From Trichomonas tenax (lineage: Eukaryota > Parabasalia > Trichomonadida > Trichomonadidae): a stretch of 57,825 nt of DNA. The notes beneath the pieces are model-generated. The model did no database searches. It saw only the letters and a program-made list of their open reading frames with translations, and had not been told where the DNA came from. The position numbers and the translations under genes are program-made. The stretch lies in NCBI GenBank assembly GCA_023091735.1, contig JALKBU010000233.1, forward strand, positions 1 to 57,825, written 5' to 3'. This document shows, piece after piece, positions 1 to 9,850 of this stretch (its first letter is position 1; each line of letters starts with the position of its first letter).

Positions 1-675
1 GATGCTGATAGCACAAATAACATCCTTCACTATAAGGCCACAACTACTCATAATGAAGTCTTCTTTGGCTTCCAACATTGAGTTCAATCCATTTCAACCT
101 ATTGACACTTTTCCATTTTTTCCCGCACAAACACGTCACTTTCCTTTATTTTGACATTCTGACTTTACATATCAAAAATAAGTTACATGTCAGAAAAGCA
201 CGTTGTTCTATTTTGTCCCAGTCCCCTGGAAACAACTAAATGTTCAACTATGTTGGCAAATCATTATAAAATTCGTTGAAATTCCATTTTATCTTTATAT
301 AATCTATTCTATATTATGTTTTCAGAATAGAAGAAGATGTCTTTTACGATTTTATTTGATTAAGTTATGATTTTGATGCATTTCATCATTACAATTGTTT
401 TGAAGTATTCTTTCTATGTTCATTCGAAACCTCAATATATGCGATATAATTTTTATGAATAGGTGAAATATAAAAATAAGTTCAATAATTAGATACAAGA
501 AATTGAACATCAATGAATTAAATAACTGTATTATATAATATTTAGCATCTAATAGATGTAGAAATAATATTCATTGATTTAAAATGCGTTGAATGTCGTG
601 TTAGAAGGCAAAAAAGTGTGTTTTAAATAATATATGTTTTGTTACTTTTAGTTTACAATTGTAAACTGAATCAAA
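1..675. other. AT-rich intergenic region
   Basis: I see no gene in this stretch. It holds one copy of the TTACATGTCA element near position 183-192 and, just before the first gene, a perfect 18-bp palindrome that is listed separately. Composition is strongly AT-rich, as in other spacers here. Confidence 0.6.
650..667. promoter_or_regulatory. Perfect 18-bp palindrome upstream of start codon
   Basis: AGTTTACAATTGTAAACT reads identically on both strands and ends 8 nt before the ATG at 676. Each half contains TGTAAA, the core of the 12-bp element found before several other genes here. It could be a dimeric factor site; that role is inference. Confidence 0.45.
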
Positions 676-1020
676 ATGGAACAAGTTACAGAACCCGAGC
701 GTCAGGCTTTCGTCAAATTCGCCCGCCACACAGCAGTCTCTGCCGACAAATTGTGCGGTGCATTGATTAAATTAACACAGAGCCTCGAAGAAGCTAAAAT
801 TATCGACCCAGAGAGGCCATCAAAGCAAGAGCGCGATAAGAAATTAACAAAGTCATTCCACGATTTCGACATTCCAGCTGAGGAAGTTGCATCATTGATG
901 AGCAAGCTCGTCAACAATCCAGATGCCGAGAAAATTATTTCTTCCCTTTATAGAGATTACAAGCCAAAGCGCGGCGGAAGGAGCTCACACAATTCTACTG
1001 AAACACCTGCTGCTCAGTAA
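676..1020 (+). CDS. Small hypothetical protein, 114 aa
   Basis: I do not recognise the family. The protein is hydrophilic and charged with no signal peptide or membrane segment. Residues 1-95 look mostly helical and the tail from about residue 96 is basic and Ser/Thr-rich (KPKRGGRSSHNS), typical of a disordered end. The ATG at 676 lies 8 nt after a perfect palindrome, and the stop runs into TAAAC, resembling the trichomonad habit of overlapping stop codon and UAAA polyadenylation signal. Codon choice is well-behaved (many C-ending codons) compared with the flanking AT-rich spacers, which supports a real expressed gene. Function unknown. Confidence 0.75.
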   Translation: MEQVTEPERQAFVKFARHTAVSADKLCGALIKLTQSLEEAKIIDPERPSKQERDKKLTKSFHDFDIPAEEVASLMSKLVNNPDAEKIISSLYRDYKPKRGGRSSHNSTETPAAQ

Positions 1021-1732
1021 ACTACGGTGGAAAGTGACATCATTCCAATATAAATTTTGAGAATACGTATTATATATATTTACAACATGATTTAGCCTTT
1101 AATAAACAAAATATTAATTTGTAGAAATTCTTTTTTTTTTATCTAATCTATTATCTTCAATATTTTAAATTCAAAGCAATTTTTCCAATTTTATACTTAA
1201 GCAAATGCATTCCAAATTATTGATTTTAAAAATTCCTGATGCTCAGCATGATTTATTGTGAAAATAACTTCAAAGTTATTCGTTAAACTAATGTTTGAAC
1301 CCATAAATCATAAAATAAAATATCTTACACAATGTGATGTTATTTACCAAATCCTGGAAAATATTTTGCAAATTTTATATAAAATTGAATATGATCTTAT
1401 ACATCATATAAATAGCATCTATTGCATCCAGTGATTTTATATTTAGATTATTGGCTTTTAAAATGATCAAAAATATTCAAATTAAAAAAAAATGTTATAT
1501 ATGAGAATTTCCAACAATGCCATAATCATTTTTGGTTCTTTAAAATTGAATAATGCTGAAATATCTTATTATTGATGAAAATATAAGAACAAATGAGATA
1601 TTTAAATATACATCCTGAATCTTTCTATCAAATGCTCCTTTAGATCCTAGAAATGATATAAATAGGTGTTATTTGGTTCAATTCACATCACAAAAGGCGA
1701 TTATCAATCATAAAATCTTATCACTTTTCATA
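1021..1732. other. AT-rich intergenic region
   Basis: No gene is supported. The stretch is very AT-rich with a poly-T run near 1131-1140. Its downstream end carries the initiator of the next gene. Confidence 0.6.
1721..1732 (+). promoter_or_regulatory. Initiator-like TCACTTTTCATA
   Basis: The 12-mer abuts the ATG at 1733. The identical string precedes ATGs at 11025 and 20617. It matches the known trichomonad initiator pattern (TCA followed by pyrimidine and T/A), implying a 5' UTR of about 10 nt. Confidence 0.6.
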
Positions 1733-2662
1733 ATGTTAATATCAATATTATTTGTTCTTATCCAAAAAAATTTTAGTCAAGGAGGATCAGAACACATTAA
1801 TATGAGTATTAGCAAAAGCGACATCTTCCAGATACACTCACATGATCCTCTCGCGTCTATTTACCTGTATTCTGCTCCTGGTTGCAGGCTTAGACATTAT
1901 ATCGATAGTGAATTACAGAATGAGTATAAATCTGACAACGTATACTTCATAGATTTCGGTGCTACATCCGGATATATCGAATTTATTCCAAATGTTGATA
2001 CAAAACTAATCGTTGACGTATTCGTTTTTCCTAACGCATGTGAACAGACTCGATATGTGACTAACTACGGCCCCGTTAATTTGAATTTGGAAATTAACTC
2101 GACAGATGAAAGATTTGTAATCAAAAATGATCAAGTTTTCTGTTATTGGCCGATATTGTACGAGGAAAAATCATTTAACCTTAAGTTATATTCGGAAAAA
2201 GATTACGATACATTTAAATTAATGCTTCATTCAACAGATCAGCTCACTCTAAGTGGGAATATACAACGCGAAATCACGTATAATTCAACGTTATACTGGT
2301 TTAAATGGACTTCAGATCCATATAATTTTTCTCAATATGTTTATCTTTCTTCAACCGGAACTGAAGAACAGAATGTTAAATTAGAATTCTACTCAGACAG
2401 AACACTTCTCTCGAAGATAGTTGTTCTTAAGTATACTTCTATATTTACGAATCCTAATTACAAAAAGATATTAATTATTATATATGTTTCTGCATCAGCA
2501 GGACTTTTACTTATCATTCTTGGAATTGTTCTTATTGTTTATTTAAGAAAGAAGAAAGCAAGAACAGAGCCTGAACAAGATAAAGATGATCAAGAACTTC
2601 TCGATGGTTTTGTTCATGTTCCTGATTCTCGAAGTTTTCCAACACCAATTTCTTTCGATTAA
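1733..2662 (+). CDS. Hypothetical type I membrane protein, 309 aa
   Basis: The start is placed at the ATG 1733, directly after an initiator-like element; the longer reading frame would begin with TTG. Residues 1-16 (MLISILFVLIQKNFSQ) form a signal peptide. The extracellular part (about 17-245) has a few cysteines and several N-X-S/T glycosylation sites and looks beta-rich. A single transmembrane helix follows near residues 250-272 (ILIIIYVSASAGLLLIILG and on), stopped by RKKK, with a short acidic tail. This is the layout of a trichomonad surface protein. I do not recognise the ectodomain family. Topology is clear; function is unknown. Confidence 0.75.
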   Translation: MLISILFVLIQKNFSQGGSEHINMSISKSDIFQIHSHDPLASIYLYSAPGCRLRHYIDSELQNEYKSDNVYFIDFGATSGYIEFIPNVDTKLIVDVFVFPNACEQTRYVTNYGPVNLNLEINSTDERFVIKNDQVFCYWPILYEEKSFNLKLYSEKDYDTFKLMLHSTDQLTLSGNIQREITYNSTLYWFKWTSDPYNFSQYVYLSSTGTEEQNVKLEFYSDRTLLSKIVVLKYTSIFTNPNYKKILIIIYVSASAGLLLIILGIVLIVYLRKKKARTEPEQDKDDQELLDGFVHVPDSRSFPTPISFD

Positions 2663-2682
2663 TTTTTTTTTTTATTTGTTTT

Positions 2683-3670
2683 TAAACTAAATTTCAAAAT
2701 ATGGGACTGATCCCATTTTGATGAGTGTCTCACCCCTTCAAGTATATATTGCGCTAGAAGGGGCAAAGACCGAGTCAACAGAGTGTGCGACCCGAGAGAA
2801 GGTATTTGACAGGAAATAGAGCAATATTTCCATTTTATATATGGTGATATTCAAATAATTTTATAAAATCTCTAATTCGGACGAATATATTCATTGCATG
2901 CATTACACATAACATATGGTTCTGTGAAAATAATCAAGGAACCTTAAAAAAGAACAAAATATCTTACAAAAAGTTATTGTTGCGTTTGGCTTCATAACTG
3001 TTAGAAAACCATATCTTTACTTGACACGCATTATGTTTTCAGTTTGCTTGTTCAATTTCTCAATGAAAGAAAAATAATACAATTTTTTACTTAGAAATAA
3101 TATGATAGATTCATTGAACAGCTCTAATTTTGCGAGCATGTATTTATGCGAATCTACCCTATTGTAGGCAAAGTTCAATCATAATTTTGTTTCGGTAATT
3201 GATGCAAATTTTCACCTCCATTTATTAATCGCTGTGTCAACGAGTTGCAAATACTACGCACAGCCTTTGTAAAATATTGCTATGCCAGAATATGTTCAAA
3301 TCAGGCATAATTAATGATCAAATTTTGAATCGATCGATTTCATGATGATCACACCTGATTTATCACTTGCATATTCTTGTTTTGTATTTCAAAAACTTAT
3401 TTTGCTTGCCTATCGTGAATTCGTCGAAATCACGAAGGTGCTGACTCGAATTCATGATATTTTTTTAATGTATTAGTATCAAACACTTCCTCATGCATGA
3501 GTATAGCTGTCATTCTAGTTTGCAAATTTTGGCACACTCCTAAGGTACCAAAAAACTAAATGTTTCAAAATATTGGACTGCACTTTTTCTATTTTTTGAA
3601 TGAAACTCATAGAAAAATTATATGAGTTATCTCAATTTTTTCTCAGTCCCATATTTTGAACAGCAGTTTA
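2683..3670. mobile_element. Putative non-autonomous element with inverted termini, ~0.99 kb
   Basis: An 18-bp sequence, TTCAAAATATGGGACTGA, lies at 2693-2710 and its exact reverse complement at 3643-3660. The similarity extends outward: TAAACT at 2683-2688 mirrors AGTTTA at 3665-3670. Both ends sit at TA dinucleotides, which would fit a Tc1/mariner-type target duplication (inference). A third, direct-orientation variant of the terminus lies at 3564-3580, so a ~115-bp miniature version (about 3555-3670) may be nested at the right end. No protein is encoded inside. The first 110 bp are unusually GC-rich and can fold. Confidence 0.5.
2702..2812. repeat. GC-rich foldable segment inside the element
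   Basis: Two hairpins follow each other: TGGGA-CTGA-TCCCA at 2702-2715 and a 7-bp stem CCCCTTC/GAAGGGG at about 2735-2765. The segment is GC-rich against an AT-rich background. It could be the subterminal part of the element or a small structured RNA; I recognise no known RNA family. Confidence 0.3.
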
Positions 3671-3709
3671 TATAGATATTATGTTATTTCTAAAGTGTGT
3701 TTTATAAAG

Positions 3710-4855
3710 TTAAAATATTCCAAATTTCTTTTTCGGCTGAACTATGTTCGTTAATCTTGTATAACTATTTGGATATACTTTAAAGTCACCCTGAGGACAT
3801 GCTTCAAGCACGTTTTCAACTAATTCTTTTGATCTATCAAACATATGAATAATAACACCTCTAATATTAGTATAATAAATATTTCCTAGTTTTTCTTTTG
3901 GATATTCTTGTGTTGAAGCAATTGATTCAAAGCCATGTTCTTGTTCCCATAAGTTTGTTGATATATTCGCTCTTGTCATTTCTCCTGAGAAATAGAGGTA
4001 ATTTATGTATCCTTGATCACATGTTTTATGAGTTTTGTCAATATCATAAATATCGAACTGAGAGAAATACAAATCTTCATAAGCCAACATAACTGATGGA
4101 CTTCCATACATAATTCCTCCATTGATTGGATTCTGCTGTAAAATTCGAGTTGGCAGAGTCCAAATCTTGTTAATTCTCTTTGTGTTATAACTATCGAATT
4201 TCAATTGTCTTGCTTCTTTTATAACTGTTAATTTGGTGGGATCAATCTCATCCCAGAATGGATCTGATTGGAAAACAACATCGCATAAATCAATGAGAAG
4301 AATTCTATCAAAGATTCCAGAAGTTTTGAACATGAAATCATAAGCAATGATGTGTTTAACAGCAAAAATCGAACTTTTCTCTTTTGTTTGCTGAACTTCC
4401 CCAATGTTGTAAGCAAGAACATTGCAAAGCCTAAAAAGTAAAAATGTATCTTCTGTCATTTTTTCGTAAGCACTTTTATCGGCGAGAATAATTATTGTTG
4501 CTTTCGATCCTGTAGTCCTGAGAGTCCTAATAAAAGGAAATATATTGTCTACAATGTTTATTATTACAGTAACGATGACATCTCTTTGCGTTGAAGTAAT
4601 ACGTGATTTATCTAAGTTTTCTATTTTGCAAAGTGGGCAATTAACATAATCCTGCTGCGTTAAATTGTATGCGTCAATGTTGTATTCTATTGGATAAATG
4701 ATTTGGTGCTTCAAGAATACATAGTCTGAACTGAAAGATGGAATCACCAAATGCTTGAAACATATTCGAATCAGTACATTTGCAATTGATAACGAAATCA
4801 GAAGAAAAGTCGCCTCAGAGAGTCCTGAACGCTGTAAAAAATTCCCAGACCTCAT
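3710..4855 (-). CDS. Membrane-anchored glycosyltransferase-like protein, 381 aa
   Basis: The ATG at 4855 is chosen; the longer frame starts with TTG. A signal-anchor lies at residues ~16-34, giving a type II Golgi/ER topology. The lumenal part contains VIVTVIINIVDNIFPFIRTLR (about 94-113), then the stretch DLCDVVFQSDPF (189-200), which resembles the D-x-D region of GT-A nucleotide-sugar transferases ('DVVFQxDPF' occurs in a eukaryotic family of uncharacterised glycosyltransferases). Cys-73/76 (NCPLC) may pair. Donor and acceptor cannot be told from sequence. The neighbour to the left in the window is the inverted-repeat element, whose right end stops about 40 nt past the stop codon. The fold assignment is fairly secure; the reaction is inferred. 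Confidence 0.6.
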   Translation of the reverse strand: MRSGNFLQRSGLSEATFLLISLSIANVLIRICFKHLVIPSFSSDYVFLKHQIIYPIEYNIDAYNLTQQDYVNCPLCKIENLDKSRITSTQRDVIVTVIINIVDNIFPFIRTLRTTGSKATIIILADKSAYEKMTEDTFLLFRLCNVLAYNIGEVQQTKEKSSIFAVKHIIAYDFMFKTSGIFDRILLIDLCDVVFQSDPFWDEIDPTKLTVIKEARQLKFDSYNTKRINKIWTLPTRILQQNPINGGIMYGSPSVMLAYEDLYFSQFDIYDIDKTHKTCDQGYINYLYFSGEMTRANISTNLWEQEHGFESIASTQEYPKEKLGNIYYTNIRGVIIHMFDRSKELVENVLEACPQGDFKVYPNSYTRLTNIVQPKKKFGIF

Positions 4856-6111
4856 TTTAAAAAGCCTGACGATAATTTTTTCCTGAAATATTATATAACA
4901 CAGAATAAAGGTGTTTGAATCGAATTCCAAATTTCGATTCTATTAGTTTTCGGTTTTGAAAAAAAATTCTAAAATTTTTAATGTACGTTAGTATGAAAAA
5001 CATTAAACATTTCAACAAGCTTCAATGGACTCACTCTAAGGGTCCCACAGATGAGATGTAACAGCGAATGAAGCAAAAATACATTAACTTAAATTCATAA
5101 TTAAATCTCATCATTAAAAATATCGATTTTTCTCTTCCAACCAATGTCAATACTCATTGCAGCTTTTTAAATATCGTTTGATACAACTTTAACTCTATTC
5201 TTTTAGTCGTATTGTTCAATATAATTTCGAAATATTTTTATTTTCATTCAAATGCATTCTTCTCCTAGGGTTACGCTTTAGCAATAAATAAATATTTCCT
5301 ACAGCCAAATCTAGTATTAAGGACAAAAATTCAAAATATTAACATTTTTGATTTAGAAAGATGATGTACAACTTCCATGAATACACTACACTTATCTAAT
5401 AGAACTTATCCTTACTGAAATTCTGCTTTCCTCCAAATGTTTCCAATATTCCAAAATCTGTTCAATCTGCTTTAATATATTACACATTTATAAAACTTTT
5501 GCTTATTCTTGAGCGATGATCATCCGTTGTTAATTCATGATAGTCTCGCTTATATGATTATAATCACATTTTATTATTGTGATGTATTATTGAAGAAAGG
5601 CACATTTTCCTGCTTTTAGAATATGACAAGATGTTCATAAGCAAGTGAGCAGCATGTAATGCTGCTGCTACCAAATTGCAATAATAATTATAAAAAAAAT
5701 ACTGAGAATGATGCCTCAATCGTTATATCGTTTATTAGTCTCATGATTCATAGTAGTTGTGAGAAGAAAGCTTTCGAAATTTTCATATTATAAGCTTATA
5801 AAGGAAAGTTTTATATCTGTTTATTATCTTCTACAAAAATACCTTTATATTTTATAGGCAATAAATATACTAAGCAGCTCATATAGATTCTTTGTATAAA
5901 AGTTTCATTTGATTATAAAATTTATTTCCGTCCCAACGAGAAGTTTTTATCGATTCTCATTTTTCCTTAATCAAGAAATTTTTGTCATGTAAAACAATAA
6001 TATGGTATGTAAAGTATATTGACATGTAAAATGTTTTATGGCTTGTAAACTAAAATTAAATAGTGTTAAAGTGTGATCTCCTGATTAAAAATAACGATTT
6101 AATTTTTTTTT
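4856..6111. other. Intergenic region, divergent promoters
   Basis: No gene is supported. The region separates two divergently transcribed genes. Its right end (5983-6050) carries four tandem copies of the 12-bp TGNCATGTAAAA-like element, listed separately. The rest is AT-rich with poly-A/T runs. Confidence 0.6.
5983..6050 (+). promoter_or_regulatory. Four tandem TGNCATGTAAAA-like elements
   Basis: Copies are TGTCATGTAAAA (5983-5994), TGGTATGTAAAG (6003-6014), TGACATGTAAAA (6020-6031) and TGGCTTGTAAAC (6039-6050), all in gene orientation, with starts 20, 17 and 19 bp apart and the last ending about 60 nt before the ATG at 6112. The regular spacing and conservation of the TGTAAA core suggest a multi-site promoter element. 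Confidence 0.55.
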
Positions 6112-6645
6112 ATGAAAGCATCAGATGGCGACAAAGTACAAGTAAAGAGGACAGATGTTGGTGAACTGACGGAGTCAGAGAAACAGGAAATACGTGAAGC
6201 ATTCGATATGTTCGCACAAGATGGATCATCATATTTAGATCTTTCTCAGTTTAAAGTTGCAATGCGAGCACTTGGCTTTGTGCCGGAGAAAGGTGAAGCT
6301 AAAGCATTGATGGCTCGCGTTTGTGATGGTAATAATCAATCAATGGATTTCAGCCAATTCCAGACACTCATGGCTGAGAAAATGTTCGAAAGAAACCCTA
6401 AAGTAGAGATTGACCAAGCGTGGGAATTATTTGACAAAGATCAAGATGGTTTTATTTCATTCGAAGACCTTAAATCAATTACAGATGAATTGGGCGAAAA
6501 CCTTACTGAACAGGAACTTCTCGATATGATCAAAGAAGCAGATCGCGAAAAGAAAGGAATGATTGGAAAAGAAGACTTCTATCGCGTTCTTTATAGATCT
6601 GGATTATTTGGTGTATTTGTTGATGAAGATGATGATAGTGATTAA
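6112..6645 (+). CDS. Centrin/caltractin-like EF-hand protein, 177 aa
   Basis: The protein has the centrin layout: a short basic N-terminal extension, [16 protein letters not shown] at the start of EF-hand 1 (about residues 19-60), a second pair after residue 95, and a C-terminal helix ([14 protein letters not shown]). EF-hand 3 has a canonical loop, [12 protein letters not shown]. Hand 1 ([12 protein letters not shown]) lacks the first Asp, hand 2 ([12 protein letters not shown]) is degenerate, and hand 4 ([12 protein letters not shown]) is partial. One good calcium site is therefore expected. Centrins act in basal bodies, the microtubule-organising centre and nuclear export; which of these applies cannot be said. 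The tail is acidic (VDEDDDSD). Four upstream 12-bp elements mark its promoter. Confidence 0.85.
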   Translation: MKASDGDKVQVKRTDVGELTESEKQEIREAFDMFAQDGSSYLDLSQFKVAMRALGFVPEKGEAKALMARVCDGNNQSMDFSQFQTLMAEKMFERNPKVEIDQAWELFDKDQDGFISFEDLKSITDELGENLTEQELLDMIKEADREKKGMIGKEDFYRVLYRSGLFGVFVDEDDDSD

Positions 6646-6842
6646 CTTCACTAATTGTTAATATTGTAAAATTATTTTGAATATAATTATCGACTAATGA
6701 AAATCATATCTTAGCACTCGTTGAAAACGCAAATCGATAACTTATTACACTATATAAAAGAATTTGAATACAATACATTTAAATATTATGAATTAATTTA
6801 AACTAACATACACTTTACGACGTAAGTAAACAAAATCAAACA

Positions 6843-7468
6843 CTAACAACAATCCTTCTTTTGCTTTGTTTTTTGGGGCTTATCAATAATGACTTGGTTC
6901 AAACTGTCGACTGTAGCCAAATTCTTCTTTGAGTTCTTAGCAGCAACATATTGATTGATTTGGACTCTGATGAAATTAATAAATTAATCGCAATTCATAC
7001 CACTCTTTGCACTTAATAACCAAGGGATAGTATCTAATTCATTCGAGAAGGTCTGTTCATCAATGAAGTTTGCGTTATCTTTAGATTCTGGAATTTCAGA
7101 TTTATTAATTGCAACGATGGGAAGAAAATTATCATCTCCAAGCATTTCCTTCATCATTGGGGAATACTTTGTTTTGATATTTTTGAACGAAGAGGGCGAA
7201 TCTAAAGCACAAACAAAAATAACAACGGAAGAATCTCTGTAAGCAACTTTAGGAAGGTCACCATAATCTAAGTTAGACGATGTATCGATTAATTTTAAGA
7301 ACATTTGCGACTGAGAGTTGTTATTTTTAATTTCATATAAATATTCAAAATGCCCAATTGTTGGGAAATATTGGTTCAAAAACTTCCAATGAATCGATCT
7401 GTCGACTATCGAAGATTTTCCGCAACGAAGATCTCCGACAATCAATGCTTTATAAATGTTTCAGTCAT
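6843..7468 (-). pseudogene. Rab-family GTPase pseudogene
   Basis: A Rab-like frame is visible from GDLRCGKSS (P-loop) to LSAKSG (G5), but two lesions break it. The ATG at 7468 (MTETFIK) is followed after seven codons by a one-base shift relative to the body (IVGDLRCGKSS). After SAKSGMNCD an in-frame TAA at about 6981-6983 stops the frame, yet the same frame continues through INFIRVQINQYVAAKN to a KKDCC tail ending at 6843-6845, a normal double-cysteine prenylation end. The total length, 626 nt, is one base short of 209 codons, as expected for a single deletion. G3 (DTSSN for DTAGQ) and G4 (NKSE for NKxD) are also degenerate. It may once have acted in vesicle traffic. Confidence 0.75.
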
Positions 7469-7892
7469 TTTTGACACTTTTTCTCTCTTCATAATTTTTC
7501 GTTGAAGTTATTTAGCTCGCCAACATCTTTTCATTGAGTTTCTCTATATATACATTAAATATTTCGCCATTTTGACCATATCAATATTTATCACAATATT
7601 ATATCACTACTATTTTAACAAATAGCATTTTAATGATCTTATTCTTATTTAGTTTCATATAGTCTTTAATTCTATATAACATACATCTAGATTAAATGCT
7701 CCACTCAATAGATAAACATCGAAAAAGAATCTCGTGTTTGATTTTAATAAAAGTTTAAAATAAAGGTAAAAATATCAGTAGATATGTTTCCAAAGATGTG
7801 GATAGAATGTTAATGAAGTCAGATCGAATATTTTTTAATTCATAAAAAAATAGCAGATTTATAAGCAATGAATCAAAACCACAAGGTTTGAT
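7469..7892. other. AT-rich intergenic region
   Basis: Between the Rab pseudogene and TRAPPC5, both on the minus strand. No gene, repeat or clear element is seen. Confidence 0.55.
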
Positions 7893-8426
7893 TTATTTGT
7901 AATCTTCTTCGAACTTGATCAAAAATACAACTCTATCCGGATAAGTATTTTCTTCTGGATTTGGAATAGCAGTAACTTTGCACTTGAATCCAGACGAGCA
8001 GAGAATTCCCTGAATGATGCCAGCGACAAAGCTGCAGCAGGTGAATGTTTTACGAATTTCTTGTGGATATGAGATATACGTTGTAATCATTGGATTATTA
8101 TCATAAAGCATGTAGCAGTTTGCATCATCAATTTGCTGTTCGAGATCAGCAGCTGAATAGCCGAAAAGATATTGCCAAATTTTATCTTTTAACTGGAGGA
8201 GCATTGGAACAGCCTTCGATTGGCGCTTGTAGCCGGTGCTCGAGGACTGTTCTAAGACCTCGAGGATCGTGCAGCCGATTGGATATCCCATATCAGCTAA
8301 TTGCTGAGAAAACTGCTCGGCAGACTCTGATTTTTGGTGGCAGTATTGTACGATTTCGCTGAATAATAAAGCATAGGTCTGTTTTGGAATACTCGTTTTC
8401 TTATCTGGAAGTTGCTTTGAGCTCAT
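7893..8426 (-). CDS. TRAPPC5: TRAPP complex subunit 5 (Trs31-like), 177 aa
   Basis: The protein has the Bet3/Trs31 fold signature of TRAPPC5: an N-terminal basic/proline segment, ALLFSEIVQYC (about 19-29), the turn MGYPIGCTILEVLE (46-59), and the C-terminal block FTCCSFVAGIIQGILCSSGFKCKVTAI (about 129-155), matching the family's FTCxxFVAGIIEavLxxxGFpxkVtAh. Length fits the family (about 180-200 aa). TRAPP tethers transport vesicles and exchanges nucleotide on Rab1/Ypt1 at the ER-Golgi step; this subunit is a core assembly component. The ATG at 8426 is the only reasonable start. An intact Rab gene lies about 14 kb away, with no sign of linked regulation. Confidence 0.88.
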   Translation of the reverse strand: MSSKQLPDKKTSIPKQTYALLFSEIVQYCHQKSESAEQFSQQLADMGYPIGCTILEVLEQSSSTGYKRQSKAVPMLLQLKDKIWQYLFGYSAADLEQQIDDANCYMLYDNNPMITTYISYPQEIRKTFTCCSFVAGIIQGILCSSGFKCKVTAIPNPEENTYPDRVVFLIKFEEDYK

Positions 8427-9181
8427 TTTTTTAGATTGTCACGTTTTTGCTTGACAGATAAATTAATTTTTATATTCACGAAATTTGCTTTTTGTTGTAT
8501 AGTGTTTCATCTGCTCTATCGATTTATCATATTATTAATATAAATCGATCTTAATATCATTATTTTTCTCAGCTTTCAAGGCTTTTCCTTTTAGTATATT
8601 GCTAAAAACATTGAATATAATAATTTTTCAATTATACATCAATCAAATACATTATATATTTCAAAAATATTATACTAATTGCTTATTTTAAATTCTTAGT
8701 CATAGCATGATGCTATGATTGAGGATCAAAAGATTTCTATCATTCAATTCAGTATGTTTTATCAAATTAGAATTTGAATTTTGAATTCTTAATATAGAAT
8801 AAATATCATAACACAAAAGTCTCAACATATACTTTTGAAATGAAACTAAAGACTTCAATTACAATGGTTATCACCAATGATGATGATAATACTATTTTGT
8901 TGCGATGTAAAACTTTTAATTATCGCAACTCTAAATGTGATGAAGTCATTCATCTGTACTCATGTCACTATATATTCTGACTTCAATTAATTATAAAAAT
9001 ATGGAAGAACAGCGTTTGTTATAAATGTATTGTGCAAATCTTTTGGAAAATTCTGTTGATATTCATTTTTGCAAACAAATATTACAATTATGTTTCAATA
9101 TCGTATGTGTGAGTACCAGCAATCACAGAAGTTGATTTTTTATAATTTGTGTCAAATGATAATTTTTTGACAGAAAAATTG
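8427..9181. other. AT-rich intergenic region between divergent genes
   Basis: No gene is supported. I see AT-rich sequence with short simple runs, and no copy of the 12-bp element with a good match. Confidence 0.55.
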
Positions 9182-9850
9182 ATGTTTCTTTCGTTACTTT
9201 GTTACAAGAAAATTTCACGTCCTTCACCACTAGAACCTCAACAGGTGTCGAACGAAGGCAGAATCTGTCCAGTTACGATCGATGATCCGTCCATTACTTG
9301 GGAATGGATCATAAGACAATATTCTATGGTTCCAAAAAAAGAAATTATCCGCCACAACCATCTCCAAGACAAACAACTGAGTGTCCTTCAAGGTTTGCCA
9401 GCAATTGAAATTCCAGTTCCTTGTCCACCAATTATTGAATCTCCACTCATGCAATCGAATGAATTATTCAAGGGAACATCACTTGAGACAAATGGATCTC
9501 TCGTTCTCTCATTCTGCTACTCGAATCAAGATTCAATGTCACCAGAAAATTGCGTAACCAAATTTAAAGAGCTTCAGGATGCAAATCTCATTGACGAATA
9601 CGGGCATGCAAAAGATACTGCATCCAACACATATATGCAAAATATTGGTAATAAATTTAATATGGAAATATGGTATGATGTGAATCCCTTCAATACGGCT
9701 TTCGAATATATTATATGCAGATCATCAGTAACACCTTATCGTTATATAGTTGTTGTGCCAAATGAACATATGAAGATCTTCAATCCATCACTCAGTGATG
9801 ATAAAGAATTCACAACATGCTTTGGAGTTGATTATTCTGAGGGGGACTAA
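9182..9850 (+). CDS. Uncharacterised secreted protein, paralogue A, 222 aa
   Basis: The start is the ATG at 9182, chosen because the paralogue at 26184-26867 (minus strand) begins at the matching residue (MFLSLLCYKKISRPSPLE versus MFLVLLCYTKISRPSPLE); the longer frame opens with GTG. The short hydrophobic N-terminus may be a signal peptide. Conserved between the two are GRICPV.IDDPSITWEWI.RQYS, LSVLQGLPAI, CPP, SLETNGSLVLSFCYS, IICRS, PYRYIVV and TTCFGV, including six or more shared cysteines. I do not recognise a domain. Two retained copies and conserved cysteines support a real secreted family. Function unknown. Confidence 0.75.
   Translation: MFLSLLCYKKISRPSPLEPQQVSNEGRICPVTIDDPSITWEWIIRQYSMVPKKEIIRHNHLQDKQLSVLQGLPAIEIPVPCPPIIESPLMQSNELFKGTSLETNGSLVLSFCYSNQDSMSPENCVTKFKELQDANLIDEYGHAKDTASNTYMQNIGNKFNMEIWYDVNPFNTAFEYIICRSSVTPYRYIVVVPNEHMKIFNPSLSDDKEFTTCFGVDYSEGD

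Noticed and set aside
2702..2812. U3/C-D box snoRNA or spliceosomal RNA
   Set aside because: A TGATGAG string resembles box C, but the D box lies on the wrong side and no conserved snRNA sequence is present.
9182..9850. CAP/SCP (allergen V5) secreted protein
   Set aside because: A few Cys and Asn-Pro strings suggest it, but the HxTQxxW and CxY signatures are absent.
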